DNA of 64,000 nucleotides, from positions 28,844-92,843 of the forward strand of contig NW_025944124.1 in NCBI RefSeq assembly GCF_000764305.2, given 5' to 3'. The translations under genes and the position numbers were made by a program. Below the pieces are notes generated by a model. That model saw nothing but the letters and a program-made list of their open reading frames with translations. It searched no databases and had not been told where the DNA came from. This document shows positions 55,401-64,000 of the stretch, piece by piece; the stretch's first letter is position 1, and each line of letters starts with the position of its first letter. This DNA comes from Hyalella azteca. Taxonomy: Eukaryota > Arthropoda > Malacostraca > Amphipoda > Hyalellidae.

Positions 55401-58400
55401 ATACCAGTACCAGCCTTAATACCAGCTGCTGTAATACCAGTACCAGCCTTAATACCAGCTGCTGTAATACCAGTACCAGCCTTAATACCAGCTGCTGTAA
55501 TACCAGTACCAGCCTTAATACCAGCTGCTGTAATACCAGTACCAGCCTTAATACCAGCTGCTGTAATACCAGTACCAGCCTTAATACCAGCTGCTGTAAT
55601 ACCAGTACCAGCCTTAATACCAGCTGCTGTAATACCAGTACCAGCCTTAATACCAGCTGCTGTAATACCAGTACCAGCCTTAATACCAGCTGCTGTAATA
55701 CCAGTACCAGCCTTAATACCAGCTGCTGTAATACCAGTACCAGCCTTAATACCAGCTGCTGTAATACCAGTACCAGCCTTAATACCAGCTGCTGTAATAC
55801 CAATACCAGCCTTAATACCAGCTGCGACCAGGTGTTACTACTTCACTCTGCTACACCAAAAAAAGACGTTAATACCAGGCGCTGCAACACCAGTAGCAAA
55901 TGAGTTCTTTAAGAGGAATGCTTCAGTATTAGTTCCTATGTCAAAGCTCTATTTACTGTTAAACAATAAATGGTTTGAATAGTAAAGCGTCCTTACTGTA
56001 AAGCGAATGAGATTTCGCCCGAATAGTACTTTATACGATTATCCAACGTTTATTAATGTTACGGGGTAGGCATGGAAAGCCGATTAGTCTCAAATGGTTA
56101 TGTGAGAACCGTAATATATTGAAACTAATGGTTAATGGAACGCCAATCTCGTTGATATTGGGTAAAAATTAGTGAAGAAATCCTATACTGAGGGAGTATG
56201 TCCTAAGGCTTTTCCAATAAAACCATTACCTCGCAAGACCGTCCCAGAAAATCCTACTAAGAGAGGCTAGCCACAAAAGTATCAAAGATATTTCGAGGTG
56301 CTCGCTGATCGGCTCGTACAAAGTAAAGATAATTATACTAAAAAGATAGCGTACCAGCATTGATCGTATCAGCATTGACGTATCAATGCCAACAAGAGAG
56401 GCTAGCAACAGATGTATCAAAAATATTTCGATGTACTCGCTGATCGGCTTATAGAAAGTAAAGAAAATGATAGTACTAAAGAAGATAGCGTACCAGCATT
56501 GACGTATCAATCCAAACACGAGAGGCTAGTCACAAAAGTATCAAAGATATTTCGAGGTGTCGGCTGATTGGCTTGGTAAAAAGAGAGATAATAAAAAAAA
56601 AAACAAAGATAATGATACTAATGATAGCGAATCAGCATTGCAAAGAATGTGTATCACTTACGGCGAGTATGGAAGGCTCGAGGTTGAGGTCTATGGGGTT
56701 CATGACGATGAAGACCTGCTGGTTCTTGTGTGTCAGGCCCCCCGCCTCCTTCAGCGCCGCCCTACAGAAGTACTGCACCCAGCCGTGCTTGCCCAGGAAC
56801 GTGGAGGGCAGCCCCAGGGGCAGCCCCAGCTTGAAGGGGAAACTGTGGATGCCGGGGGAGAGCGGGATGGGTCCTTGGTCTGTTGATAGGATCACAAAAT
56901 TTGGGTTGAAAGTCCGCTAAAACATGCGAGTAATGGATAAGCGTTGAGTCCAGCAGAAATGGAATGCTAGTCACAGTTCAAAATGTGACCATGTTTAGCA
57001 CGAGAATTTTGTTATTTTGATGCGTTGTTTATAAGCTCCACAGATGAAGTTATTATTTGTTACAATTAACTCCGATTTTTAAGCTAAATTTATTAGTCGT
57101 CATCCGTAGATTTATTTTATATTCGTCCTTAGATTTGTATTTGTGTTATCCTCTGACGTTGATTCCATTCTATTAGACGCCCCATGAAACTCAAGTGTTT
57201 ACGCGCTGTGTTGTAGAGTTTTAGTGCCCCATTGTGACGTAATGGACTTTCCAGGTGCCCATTTTAGCACTCACAGTTCTTGCAGGAGCAGGAGGCTGGA
57301 TGACCTCAAAAGCAATCACAAACTCAGTAACAATCCAATCGAAGGAGTAGCTTAAGTTTAACCCTCTACCGCCTGACACGAGTAATCAGAGCAATATTAA
57401 TTGTCACAATCATACTTCCCGAAAAGGATACGTTCTAGTGAGCGCAAAATGGCTTGCACTGATGGTTGCCGCCACGTACAACTTTAAAATGTTCTATGTT
57501 GCGTACAAACGTCCTCAGGTTGCTACGCTCAATAGTTCACGTATAATTTAAGTTGAAAGAGTTGTTCCCGGGGTGTGACATACGGCGGTAGAGGGTTGAA
57601 AAGAGCTCTTCTTCGTGTTGACTACTTGTTCGGGTTGGAAGTGCAGAAAATCTACCGATGAGAAAGCTGTTACGATTCTTGCCTACTAACGGGCTAAACT
57701 TTTGCCACGACAACAGTTACCTGTGTGGTCTAGTTGAGACTGGTAATAGTTCTGTATGGTTGGTGTAAACCCAATTTCAGACACCAACAAAAGATTAAAC
57801 CTGCATGATTATGCGCTAAGCGCCTTTTTCGTCTCCTCCTGTCTTTTCCTGTTCTCTTCCATCGTTCTGTCCATCTGGCCACCTCTTGCTCATTTCAATC
57901 TTTCCTAGTGGTACCACATTATCACCAATAGAAGGTTGTTGTTGTGGTTCTTCCCCAGACCCTGTCACGTCATGAAATAGATTTCGTGGAAGAATGGCCC
58001 TACCTTCACACCACAACGTATGAGAGGAAGCTAAGCGGGGACGCTCCCTGTGAGGCTGAGAGCTCCTGCCGAAGGAGTTTGGTGGCGCTGATGCCAGAAA
58101 ATTGGTCAACTTAAATGTCGAGGACGTCTCCTAGGATTGTGACTTTTTATCTTTGATTACGTGCTTGGAAAGTGTTGTTTGAGTGCCGCCAAGAATGATT
58201 GCCGAGTATTGAATAAACTTGTAGGGACCTCAATTGTTGACTTTTATTACGTCATTGAAAAATATTGATTCCACTCAATAATTAAACCAGTTTTATTTCA
58301 ACCAAATTGATTCTATATTGTGCGGACAACCAGGAATGGATTTTAAATTAGAATTGTTTAATTAGAATTAGAAAGCAAGCCTACTAACGGGCTAAACTTT

Positions 58401-61400
58401 TGCCACGACAACAGTTACCTGTGTGGTCTAGTTGAGACTGGTAATAGTTCTGTATGGTTGGTGTAAACCCAATCCCAGACACCTACAAAAGATTTAACCT
58501 CTATTATGCGCTAAGTGCCTTTTTCGTCTCCTACTGTCTTTTCCTGTTCTCCATCGTTCTGTCCATCTGGCCACCTCTTGCCTTTATTTCAATTTTTCCT
58601 AGTGGCTAGTGGTACCACATTATCACCAACAGAAGGTTGTTGTAGTGGTTCTTCTCCGAACCCTGTCACGCCAAGAAACAAATTTCGTGGAAGAATTGTT
58701 CTTCCTTCACACCACAACGTATAAGAGGAAGCTAAGCGGGGACGCAGCCTGTGAGGCTCAGAGGTCCTGCTGAGGGAGTTTAGTGGCGCTGAGGCCAGAA
58801 AATTGGTCAACTCAAAAATGTCGAGGACTTCTCCTACGATAGTGACTTTTTTCTCTGATGACGTACTTGGAAACAGGGTTGCCAGACGATCTTTTTTCCG
58901 CGCAAATTCTGCGATTTAGTTTTTTTCAGTTGCGTTGGACAGCTAAATTTTTGATAGGGGTACTTCCTACTTAAAATTAAAAAACTTCAAAAAATGGAAT
59001 TTTTACCACGGAACCTACAAATATACAAGTATGCATTGAGTTATATAGGCCTTTTCTGTTCGCGGCCTTCAAAGTTTTTTAGGCCATCTGGTAACCCTGT
59101 TTGAAAATTGTTGTTTGTGTGCCGCAAAGAGTGATAGCCGAGTATTTATTGAATAATCTTGTATGGGTTCTCAATTGTTGATTTTTAATAAGTCATAGAA
59201 AAACTTGATTCCACTCAATATTCCTAAATAATTAAACAGGTTTTATTTCAACCAAATTGATTCTATATTGTGCGGACAACCAGGAATGGCTTTTAAATTA
59301 GAATTGTTTAATTAGAATTAGAAAGCAACAAACATTGTCAACATTTCAGTTTAGGTTGATTTTAGATGAAATTCTGGAAAGATTTTGATAGTAAAATGCT
59401 TCACTTTATTGTTAGATGATACGGTTAAAGTTCTACATTTGTAGGTGGATGTATATAAATTTTTAATACAGTTATCTATTGTTGCATTGCGATGATTAGA
59501 TAACGTGTTATGCTTCTATATGCCGAGGGTTAACTCTCCCCTATCTCATTAGAGGCGTCGATATATTAATTTTTAAAACAGTAGGCAGTTGACAAGTAAT
59601 CACGCTAATCAGTTAATTGTTATGCACAGGTAAAATGTTTTATTCAATGTTATTTCATTGTAGTTGCACCCGATTGTACTTTTTTAATGTTTAAATGATT
59701 AAATCTGTTGATGAAATTGATTAGTTTAATATTTAACTAATATGTCACATGTTAACAGCTGAGCATCGTATAAGTTGGAACAGCAGTTAATATGTTAAAC
59801 AAATTGTGGTGCTGGACATACCCTTGCTGGAGGCGACCACGCTCTCTGAGTCCAGGGGGTAGTTGGCGTCTGAAATGTTCCTTCAACTTAATGAAATAAA
59901 TGTAAACTTGTGTGGATACTGCAGCTATAAGTGCATGTACAGCTACAAGTGCATGTACAGCTACAAGTGCAAGTACAGCTACAAGTGCAAGTACAGCTAC
60001 AAGTGCAAGTACAGCTACAAGTGCAAGTTCAGCTACAAGAACAATTCCAGCTACAAAAACAAGGTCAGCTACAAAAACAAGTCCAGCTACAAGAACAATT
60101 CCAGCTACAAGAACAATTCCAGCTAGAACAGGTCCAGCTACATGTTCAGCAAAATTCCTTCAATACGACCGACTGTAAGTCTAGTGTTCAGTGTGCCCAT
60201 TGAAAAAGAATTAATTTGCTAATCAAATTGCTTTCAGTTGGAGCTTCTCCTTCTTTCCTAATGAAACGCATATTATATTACACATTTTCAGTACCTATAT
60301 AACATGCGCCGCAAAGGCTTCTTCATAAACAAACTATACACCAAACCAAATAACTTATGGGCTATATAGCCGTCAACCTATAAAATTATCATTAAAATCA
60401 TTAGCTATACAAAATTTTGGATGCTCGAAGCTGATGCACCGCCTTAGTTGTCCATCATCCCAAAATTTGCTGACAGGTAAATCGTCCTTACTTGTAGGGC
60501 CGTGAGGAGCAGCGTAATTTTCCCGTATTTTAGGGTCTATATTTTGTCCTTCCCCCTCTTTTCGTATTGTAGAAAAAATAATCAATCCCACCTAGATGTA
60601 AGCAAAAATGTTTCTCTTTGTAGACCATTTCCTTCTTCGCACATGTCCGGTGTTAATCTGGTGTCTCATTCTATTCATTATATTTATATTCTAAGATTAC
60701 ATCATCTGTAATTGAGACGTAATATTCACTAGACGTGGTAGAGATTGATGTAAAACTTCTAGACCTGAGTCAGCATGTACAACATCACGTGAAACATTAC
60801 GCGATCTAGACCACAGTAGTGGGCGGAAGTCATAAATCTATAAAAGGGCGGGGAACCTAATTAAGTAAGGTCCCCCAGTAACTTACCAGCACGCCGCCAT
60901 GTAACATTCCTTAGAGCTACTCCGACCTAACGTTCGACGTCTTAGCCTATACCTGTATTGTATCTTTCATGAATTTTCACTCCGTATCAAGAAAAGTTCT
61001 ATAGAAAGAATTGTTTTACTTATCCCTCACGCATTAGGTCAACGAATCCCTGTCCTCAGGTTCAGGTAGCTTAGAGTTCATACCAACCACATTTTTCTCA
61101 TACTCACGGACAACGGATTTCCGAGAAGAGTTGGGGCCCATTAGCATGGGATCTGGGCACGTGCCTGACATATGCAAGTTACGATTCAGTCCAATATTCT
61201 GTAATGCATATCTATAGAAGCATGCACACCAGCCGTTTAAGACATCTGCCATGCCCATCTTGTGAAAGCTATGGAAATGGATAAAAGAATATTGAACTGG
61301 GCCGTGCATGGTATATGCCTGGCACGTGGTGTGAACCCAGCCAAAAAATTTAACATACCAGTCTTGCAATTGATATAATCTCGAGCTAGATCTCCGTCCA

Positions 61401-63219
61401 AGGCGTCTCAACTATACCATCTATCGATAGTCCAAATGCGTAGTCATCCCGATCCAAAATCAGAAACCAGCTCTATATTTCTAGCATAGAACAGCTTGAC
61501 CATATTGCATTCCAATGCGAGTATCCTTACGAGATTACTCAGCAGATGCTCAGTGGCGAATTTCATCAGTACAATAACCTAGCTATACTTCAGGCCCAAA
61601 CCAGTTACAAGGCCAGATTTAACCATCGTATGAAAACACATTCATCACATGAAAATCCCCGTAATGAACCTTGGGTGTCGGTGCTAACAGTTCACTAATA
61701 TACCTGTACTTCTATTAGCTAAATGGCGCGGTTTTAAGTCTCAATTGTGCACGTATGCTATTGGCAGACTTACCGCCCAGCACCCAACATCCATTGGGCT
61801 CTTCCAGCACTATCTGGACTTACCTGGCACCCAACGCCCACCATACACCAATAAACTTTTACAATTCAGCGCCCCTGGGCACCCTCAGAGCTCACTGGTT
61901 TACCACAACACCATCAGGATTCAGCTACATGATACCACAACACCCATCAGGATCCAGCTACAGGATACCGTAAAACCCATCAGGTTAAAGCTACAGATCC
62001 CCCAACACCCACCAGGCTCTCCCAGGAGGCGCATCCTGAAGTCGATGTAGTTCTCCCGCTCCCGTAGCGTCTGCTGGCGCCGGTCGGTCACCCGCACCAC
62101 GCCCTCCCCCACCACGTGGAAGTACACCCCTGGGGGACGAAAAGGGGGAGGCTTAGGGTGTAAAGCTTGTCAGGAGTACACGCCAGGTACACGTTACACC
62201 AATGCTACTCATCAGCGGTACAAGCAGAGGTGATGGGCAGGGTGGCCCAGTGGTTACAGTTCAGAGTACCAAGATTGGAGCAGAGAGGCGCGGGTTCGAT
62301 CCCAGCTCTGTGCGCCAGTTTCTGGTCAGAATCGGCGATGAGGCCGGGCGGTTAAATTAAGCACAGCAGAATTTGGAGCAGTGAGTTGTGAGTTCGAGAC
62401 CGCAACAATTAGGCTGTGGATGTTCTGCATTGTTAAGAATCGACGACACAGGCCTACGGTATAATAAACGCTGAAATCGCTATATAAGCCAGTGACACGT
62501 GACACATCACGCCAGCTGCCCGTTTCACAATCACCCGTCATAATCAAGCACCTTCACCACCATAATCATGACCACCCGTGTGAAACACATATCAACAACC
62601 ACCACAACCTACCATGACAAACACTCACCACCACCATCTCCAACCATATTCAACACTTATCAACAACCACAACAACCAACCATGACACGCACTCACCACC
62701 CACACCACCACCACCACCACCATCACCCCCACCACCCACTACCACCCGTATGTAACACTTATCAACAACCACAACAAGCAACCATGACAAACACTCACCA
62801 CCACCATCTCCAACCATATTCAACACTTATCAACAACCACTACAACCAACCATGACAAACACTTAGCACCCACCACCCACTACCACCATCACCACCACCC
62901 ACTACCACCCATATTTAACACTTATCAACAACCACCACAACCAACCATGACAAACACTCACCACCCACCACCACCATCACCACCCGTATGTAACCTTATC
63001 AACAACCACCACAAGCAACCATGACAAACACCCACCACCCATCACCTCCATCACCACCACCACCACCACCACCACCACCACCCCCCACAACCCACCCGTG
63101 ACGGGAGTGTCATCCTCGAGTTCGACGATGACGCGTCCCGAGATGAAGTGGCCGGGGAAGTAGAGGAGGCCGGAGTTGTCGAAGAGGATCATGAACTTCT
63201 GCAGCTTCCTGACGCCCAT
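52295..63219 (-). CDS. Alpha-arrestin (arrestin domain-containing protein) gene, multi-exon, with internal parts missing
   Basis: Alpha-arrestins are cytosolic adaptors that link membrane receptors and transporters to ubiquitin ligases and endocytic sorting. Exons from 5' to 3' on the minus strand: 63219-63096, 62129-62013, 59869-59822, 56879-56662, 53536-53442 (cut), 52465-52295. The first four join perfectly (phase 1, 1, 1) to give 169 codons: KLQKFMILFDNSGLLYFPGH, ISGRVIVELEDDTPV, FHVVGEGVVRVTDRR, ENYIDFRMRLL, PLSPGIHSFPFKLGLPLGLP, STFLGKHGWVQYFCRAALKE, QQVFIVMNPIDLN. This is the arrestin N domain. The last two exons belong to the arrestin C domain. About 50-60 residues before TIQYMSGNKVVE and about 30 after GRIPTGGT are not found. 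The C-terminus is short, and I see no PPxY motif, which many relatives carry for HECT-ligase binding. Confidence 0.88.
52600..52627. repeat. Perfect 10-bp-stem hairpin
   Basis: AGGTGGTCTT, loop CAATAAAA, AAGACCACCT. The left arm and part of the loop recur at 52638-52660 (AGTGGTCTTCAATAAAAAA). On the minus strand it lies in the last arrestin intron. It is too AT-poor and eukaryotic in context to call a terminator. Confidence 0.6.
52770..52944. repeat. 23-bp minisatellite, about 7 copies, ending at a single N
   Basis: CATTCACTACACAAGCAGGC plus TGT. The single n at 52945 separates it from an unrelated 55-bp array, so this is an arbitrary join. Confidence 0.92.
52946..53403. repeat. 55-bp minisatellite, 8.3 identical copies, cut by the adapter
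   Basis: GCACGGGTACGTCTGATGTA plus CCCCGCCAGTACCCACACGT plus ACCTCAGTAAGACAG. On the minus strand each unit contains CTGAG|GTACGTG, a strong donor-like sequence. The same unit recurs at 54145-54303 on the other side of the arrestin exon. Confidence 0.93.
53404..53441. other. Nextera mate-pair junction adapter inside the arrestin gene
   Basis: The same 38-base mosaic-end pair as at 7782 and 11229. In one frame it encodes SYTHLDVYKRQ, a familiar contaminant peptide in protein databases. It truncates the exon that begins at 53442. Confidence 0.98.
53442..53536 (-). CDS. Arrestin C-domain exon, truncated at its 3' end by the adapter
   Basis: Acceptor CCACTCGCAG at 53537-53538 gives TIQYMSGNKVVETELREL then ASAARGRIPTGGT and two bases of the next codon (probably Asp). 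Relatives read on with W and a PP-rich strand here. No donor is present; the adapter follows directly. Confidence 0.8.
53560..54075. repeat. Purine-rich degenerate repeat (AAATGAATGGAA type)
   Basis: Short GAATGGAAYGAAAATGAATG-like blocks repeated irregularly. Open minus frames here (Ser/His/Leu/Phe-rich) are composition effects. Confidence 0.8.
54145..54303. repeat. 55-bp minisatellite, second array, 2.8 copies
   Basis: Same unit as 52946-53403 with CTCGGTAAG in two copies. It ends at a single n at 54304. Confidence 0.92.
54305..55827. repeat. 33-bp minisatellite, about 46 copies, essentially perfect
   Basis: TGCTGTAATACCAGTACCAG plus CCTTAATACCAGC. All units look identical until the last, which has one change. 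The 11-codon period leaves a 527-codon minus frame open, which is not a gene. Decayed units continue to about 55895. Confidence 0.95.
56255..56640. repeat. About 135-bp tandem repeat, 3 copies
   Basis: AGAGAGGCTAGCCACAAAAG, ATTTCGAGGTGCTCGCTGAT and GATAGCGTACCAGCATTGA blocks recur in order, ending just before the arrestin exon at 56662. Confidence 0.85.
56662..56879 (-). CDS. Arrestin N-domain exon 4
   Basis: Acceptor ATCCTATCAACAG, donor GCC|GTAAGT. Encodes (D)QGPIPLSPGIHSFPFKLG through LGKHGWVQYFCRAALKEAGG to NPIDLNLEPSILA, 72 codons. SPGIHSFPF-x-LGLPLGLPSTF and GWVQYFC are the most conserved arrestin strands in animal ARRDC proteins. Ends in phase 0. Confidence 0.92.
57362..57595. mobile_element. 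TTAA-flanked piggyBac-like MITE, copy C (inverted)
   Basis: Left TTAA-CCCTCTACCGCC, right GGCGGTAGAGGG-TTGA: 12 of 12 matching inverted ends. The interior is the reverse complement of copy B, including the ACGTTGGTACGCAACA-like middle. Confidence 0.8.
57681..58378. repeat. 0.7-kb tandem duplication, copy 1
   Basis: From GCCTACTAACGGGCTAAAC to AATTAGAATTAGAAAGCAA. A 97-codon minus ORF in it (57816-58109) has a shorter diverged partner in copy 2. Differences change amino acids freely, so it is probably a transposon relic and not a gene. Confidence 0.88.
58379..59330. repeat. 0.7-kb tandem duplication, copy 2, interrupted by an insertion
   Basis: Same ends as copy 1, but longer because of the 226-base element at 58874-59099. 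Copy 1 thus shows the empty site. Confidence 0.88.
58874..59099. mobile_element. hAT-like MITE with an empty-site paralogue
   Basis: Ends CAGGGTTGCCAGA and TCTGGTAACCCTG (12 of 13 inverted matches). Flanking 8-mers CTTGGAAA and TTTGAAAA differ at two positions. At the matching point copy 1 of the duplication (about 58165) reads CTTGGAAAGTGTTGTTTG without the insert. Confidence 0.82.
59331..59821. other. AT-rich intron stretch
   Basis: No feature seen. Confidence 0.5.
59822..59869 (-). CDS. Arrestin exon 3 (48 bases)
   Basis: Acceptor ACATTTCAG, donor AAGG|GTATGT. Encodes (D)ANYPLDSESVVASSK. It is too short for an ordinary ORF scan and is called because both splice sites and both phases fit exons 2 and 4 exactly. 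Confidence 0.82.
59925..60140. repeat. 18-bp minisatellite AGCTACAAGTGCAAGTAC, about 12 copies
   Basis: Units drift to AGCTACAAGAACAATTCC on the right. All three plus frames are open because the unit is 18 bp. Confidence 0.93.
60141..61889. other. Arrestin intron 2: a TATA-like site and unrecognised open frames
   Basis: TATAAAAGGGCG at 60839 is a strong plus-strand TATA match. A 125-codon minus ORF (61034-61411) and an 84-codon plus frame without an early ATG (61444-61698, with QLDHIAFQCEYPYEITQQML) look protein-like, but I cannot place them. Together they could be remnants of a retroelement inserted in the intron. Confidence 0.35.
61890..62020 (-). repeat. About 33-bp tandem repeat that includes exon 2's donor
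   Basis: On the minus strand the exon end GAGCCTG|GTGGGTGTTG is followed by CCTGATGGGTTTTACGG, CCTGATGGGTGTTGTGG and CCTGATGGTGTTGTGG units, each with a CTGTAGCTGGAT-like tail. Confidence 0.75.
62013..62129 (-). CDS. Arrestin exon 2
   Basis: Acceptor TTCGTCCCCCAG, donor CCTG|GTGGGT. Encodes (G)VYFHVVGEGVVRVTDRRQ, QTLRERENYIDFRMRLLGEP plus one base. The HVVGEGVV strand is typical of ARRDC N domains. Phase 1 at both ends. Confidence 0.9.
62243..62303 (+). mobile_element. tRNA-derived SINE head (RNA polymerase III boxes)
   Basis: A box TGGCCCAGTGG at 62243 and perfect B box GGTTCGATCCC at 62293, 50 bases apart start to start. I could not fold a full cloverleaf, so a SINE is more likely than a tRNA gene. 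A second B-box-like GAGTTCGAGACC lies at about 62390. Confidence 0.6.
62560..63093. repeat. (CCA)n-rich compound minisatellite
   Basis: ACTTATCAACAACCACAACA, ACCATGACAAACACTCACCA and CACC/CCACCA runs recur about five times. It ends two bases before the arrestin exon 1 donor. Confidence 0.9.
63096..63219 (-). CDS. Arrestin exon 1 (start codon)
   Basis: ATG at 63219-63217 (context GCCGCAATGG) begins MGVRKLQKFMILFDNSGLLY, FPGHFISGRVIVELEDDTPV, T plus one base; donor ACGG|GTGGGT. FDN-x3-YFPG-x3-SG-V is the canonical start of alpha-arrestins. The frame is open a little further upstream but has no ATG there. Confidence 0.92.
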
Positions 63220-63259
63220 TGCGGCCCCGTCAGCAGCTGGCAAGGCTTACAAGATGGGC

Positions 63260-63600
63260 CTTTTACCGGTAAAATTCAATGATACTGGTCTTTTTCAGGC
63301 TAAATTGGTCGTTTTGAGCCTTTTCCAGCCAAATTTGTCGATTTGGCCCTTTTTTCAAGCCAAATTTGCTGATTTTGGCCGTTTTCAGGCCAAATTCACT
63401 GATTTATGTTTTTTCCAAATTGAGTTGGCCGGCTAATATATATGTTACTCGTAAAATTGTGTAATTTGTAAATTATAATACATCTTAAAAATTGAACTGT
63501 TTCACCGTAAACTACAAATTAATTCTAAATACTAAATTTTAATTGTGACCGTTTAGGTCTTTTTGCGAGCCAGTTTGGCCGTTTTTTTCTTGCCACCATC
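63260..63600. repeat. Degenerate TTTTTCAGGCCAAATT-type repeat upstream of arrestin
   Basis: About 33-bp units (GTCGATTTGGCCCTTTTTTC and relatives), five or six copies, with an AT-rich interruption. Lies within 50 bases of the arrestin start, where a promoter or 5' leader would be expected; I see no clear TATA box or initiator. Confidence 0.7.
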
Positions 63601-64000
63601 TGGCAACTTTGGTCACGTCCCTAAATACTTATCACCTCTTATCAGATGAACGTTTCATCACTCATTGATTTGATTACTCTCTAATACTTCTTCACTCATT
63701 AATCTGGTTACTTTCTAATACTTTTCACTCATTGGTTTAGTTACTTTCTATACTTCTTCACTCATAGTCTAGTTACTCTCTATTACTTCATCACTGATTG
63801 GTTTAGTCACTATTCATCATAATTACTACTCATTTACGACTCACTGCTAGGCCAACCCAACCCATCTGTTGAATTATAACTTTTAACCTGTTGATTAGGA
63901 AAACATTCATGGATAAAACATAAATGGTATCAGGTAATTACTTAGTTAGATCACTCGAGTGCCGTTATTATTGTTGCAGTACTCGAGTGCCGTTATTATT
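63600..64000. repeat. About 34-bp TCACTCATTGATTTGATTAC-type repeat and a terminal direct repeat
   Basis: Five to six degenerate units to about 63830. CACTCGAGTGCCGTTATTAT is then nearly repeated at 63952 and 63980, at the window end. Confidence 0.75.

Noticed and set aside
54220..55803. 527-codon minus ORF of VLQQLVLRLVL repeats
   Set aside because: It is a pure 33-bp minisatellite. The unit is a multiple of three without stops, so the frame is open by arithmetic. No start context, no neighbouring exons, and it crosses an N.
57816..58109. Minus ORF MTNFLASAPPNSFGRSS with a homologue at 58589-58810
   Set aside because: Lies in the tandem duplication; the second copy is shortened and changed freely. 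Treated as repeat, not gene, though an old transposon ORF is possible.

Overview
This is eukaryotic nuclear DNA: AT-rich, full of tandem arrays and transposon remnants, with genes split into short exons by GT-AG introns. There are no operons, ribosome-binding sites or prokaryotic genes. The repeats and split genes fit an invertebrate, probably an arthropod; a crustacean is my guess and is not shown by the sequence.

Only two protein-coding genes can be recognised. (1) A plus-strand class I SAM-dependent methyltransferase (Methyltransf_11 type) spans about 34.4-45.9 kb. Six constitutive coding positions can be placed with matching splice phases, the first coding exon is present twice, and one internal exon appears to be missing near a 346-base gap. 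(2) A minus-strand alpha-arrestin (arrestin domain-containing protein) spans 63.2-52.3 kb. Six exons can be placed, but two stretches of the C-terminal arrestin domain are missing beside minisatellites, single-N joins and a sequencing adapter. The two genes converge, with their 3' ends about 6.4 kb apart. I see no functional link between them.

Region 1-22 kb is gene-poor and built from diverged duplications: a four-copy dispersed repeat, a roughly 2 kb duplicated segment (11.6-13.6 and 18.8-21.0 kb), and a 26-bp motif present at 13 sites in both orientations. It also holds two copies of a TATA-box locus whose 92-bp core, including a tiny cysteine-rich ORF, is identical while its flanks have diverged. 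Region 22-32 kb is a chain of about a dozen unrelated minisatellites. Region 32-34 kb has a nested inverted repeat. Region 46-52 kb holds the methyltransferase downstream arrays and a 1.3 kb tandem duplication carrying a TTAA-flanked, piggyBac-like MITE.

The most unusual biological pattern is that several exon edges of the two genes lie inside tandem repeats whose unit contains the splice donor, an acceptor or the stop codon. The most important technical pattern is three intact Nextera mate-pair junction adapters inside the assembled sequence, at 7782, 11229 and 53404. Adjacency across those points cannot be trusted, and one of them cuts an arrestin exon.
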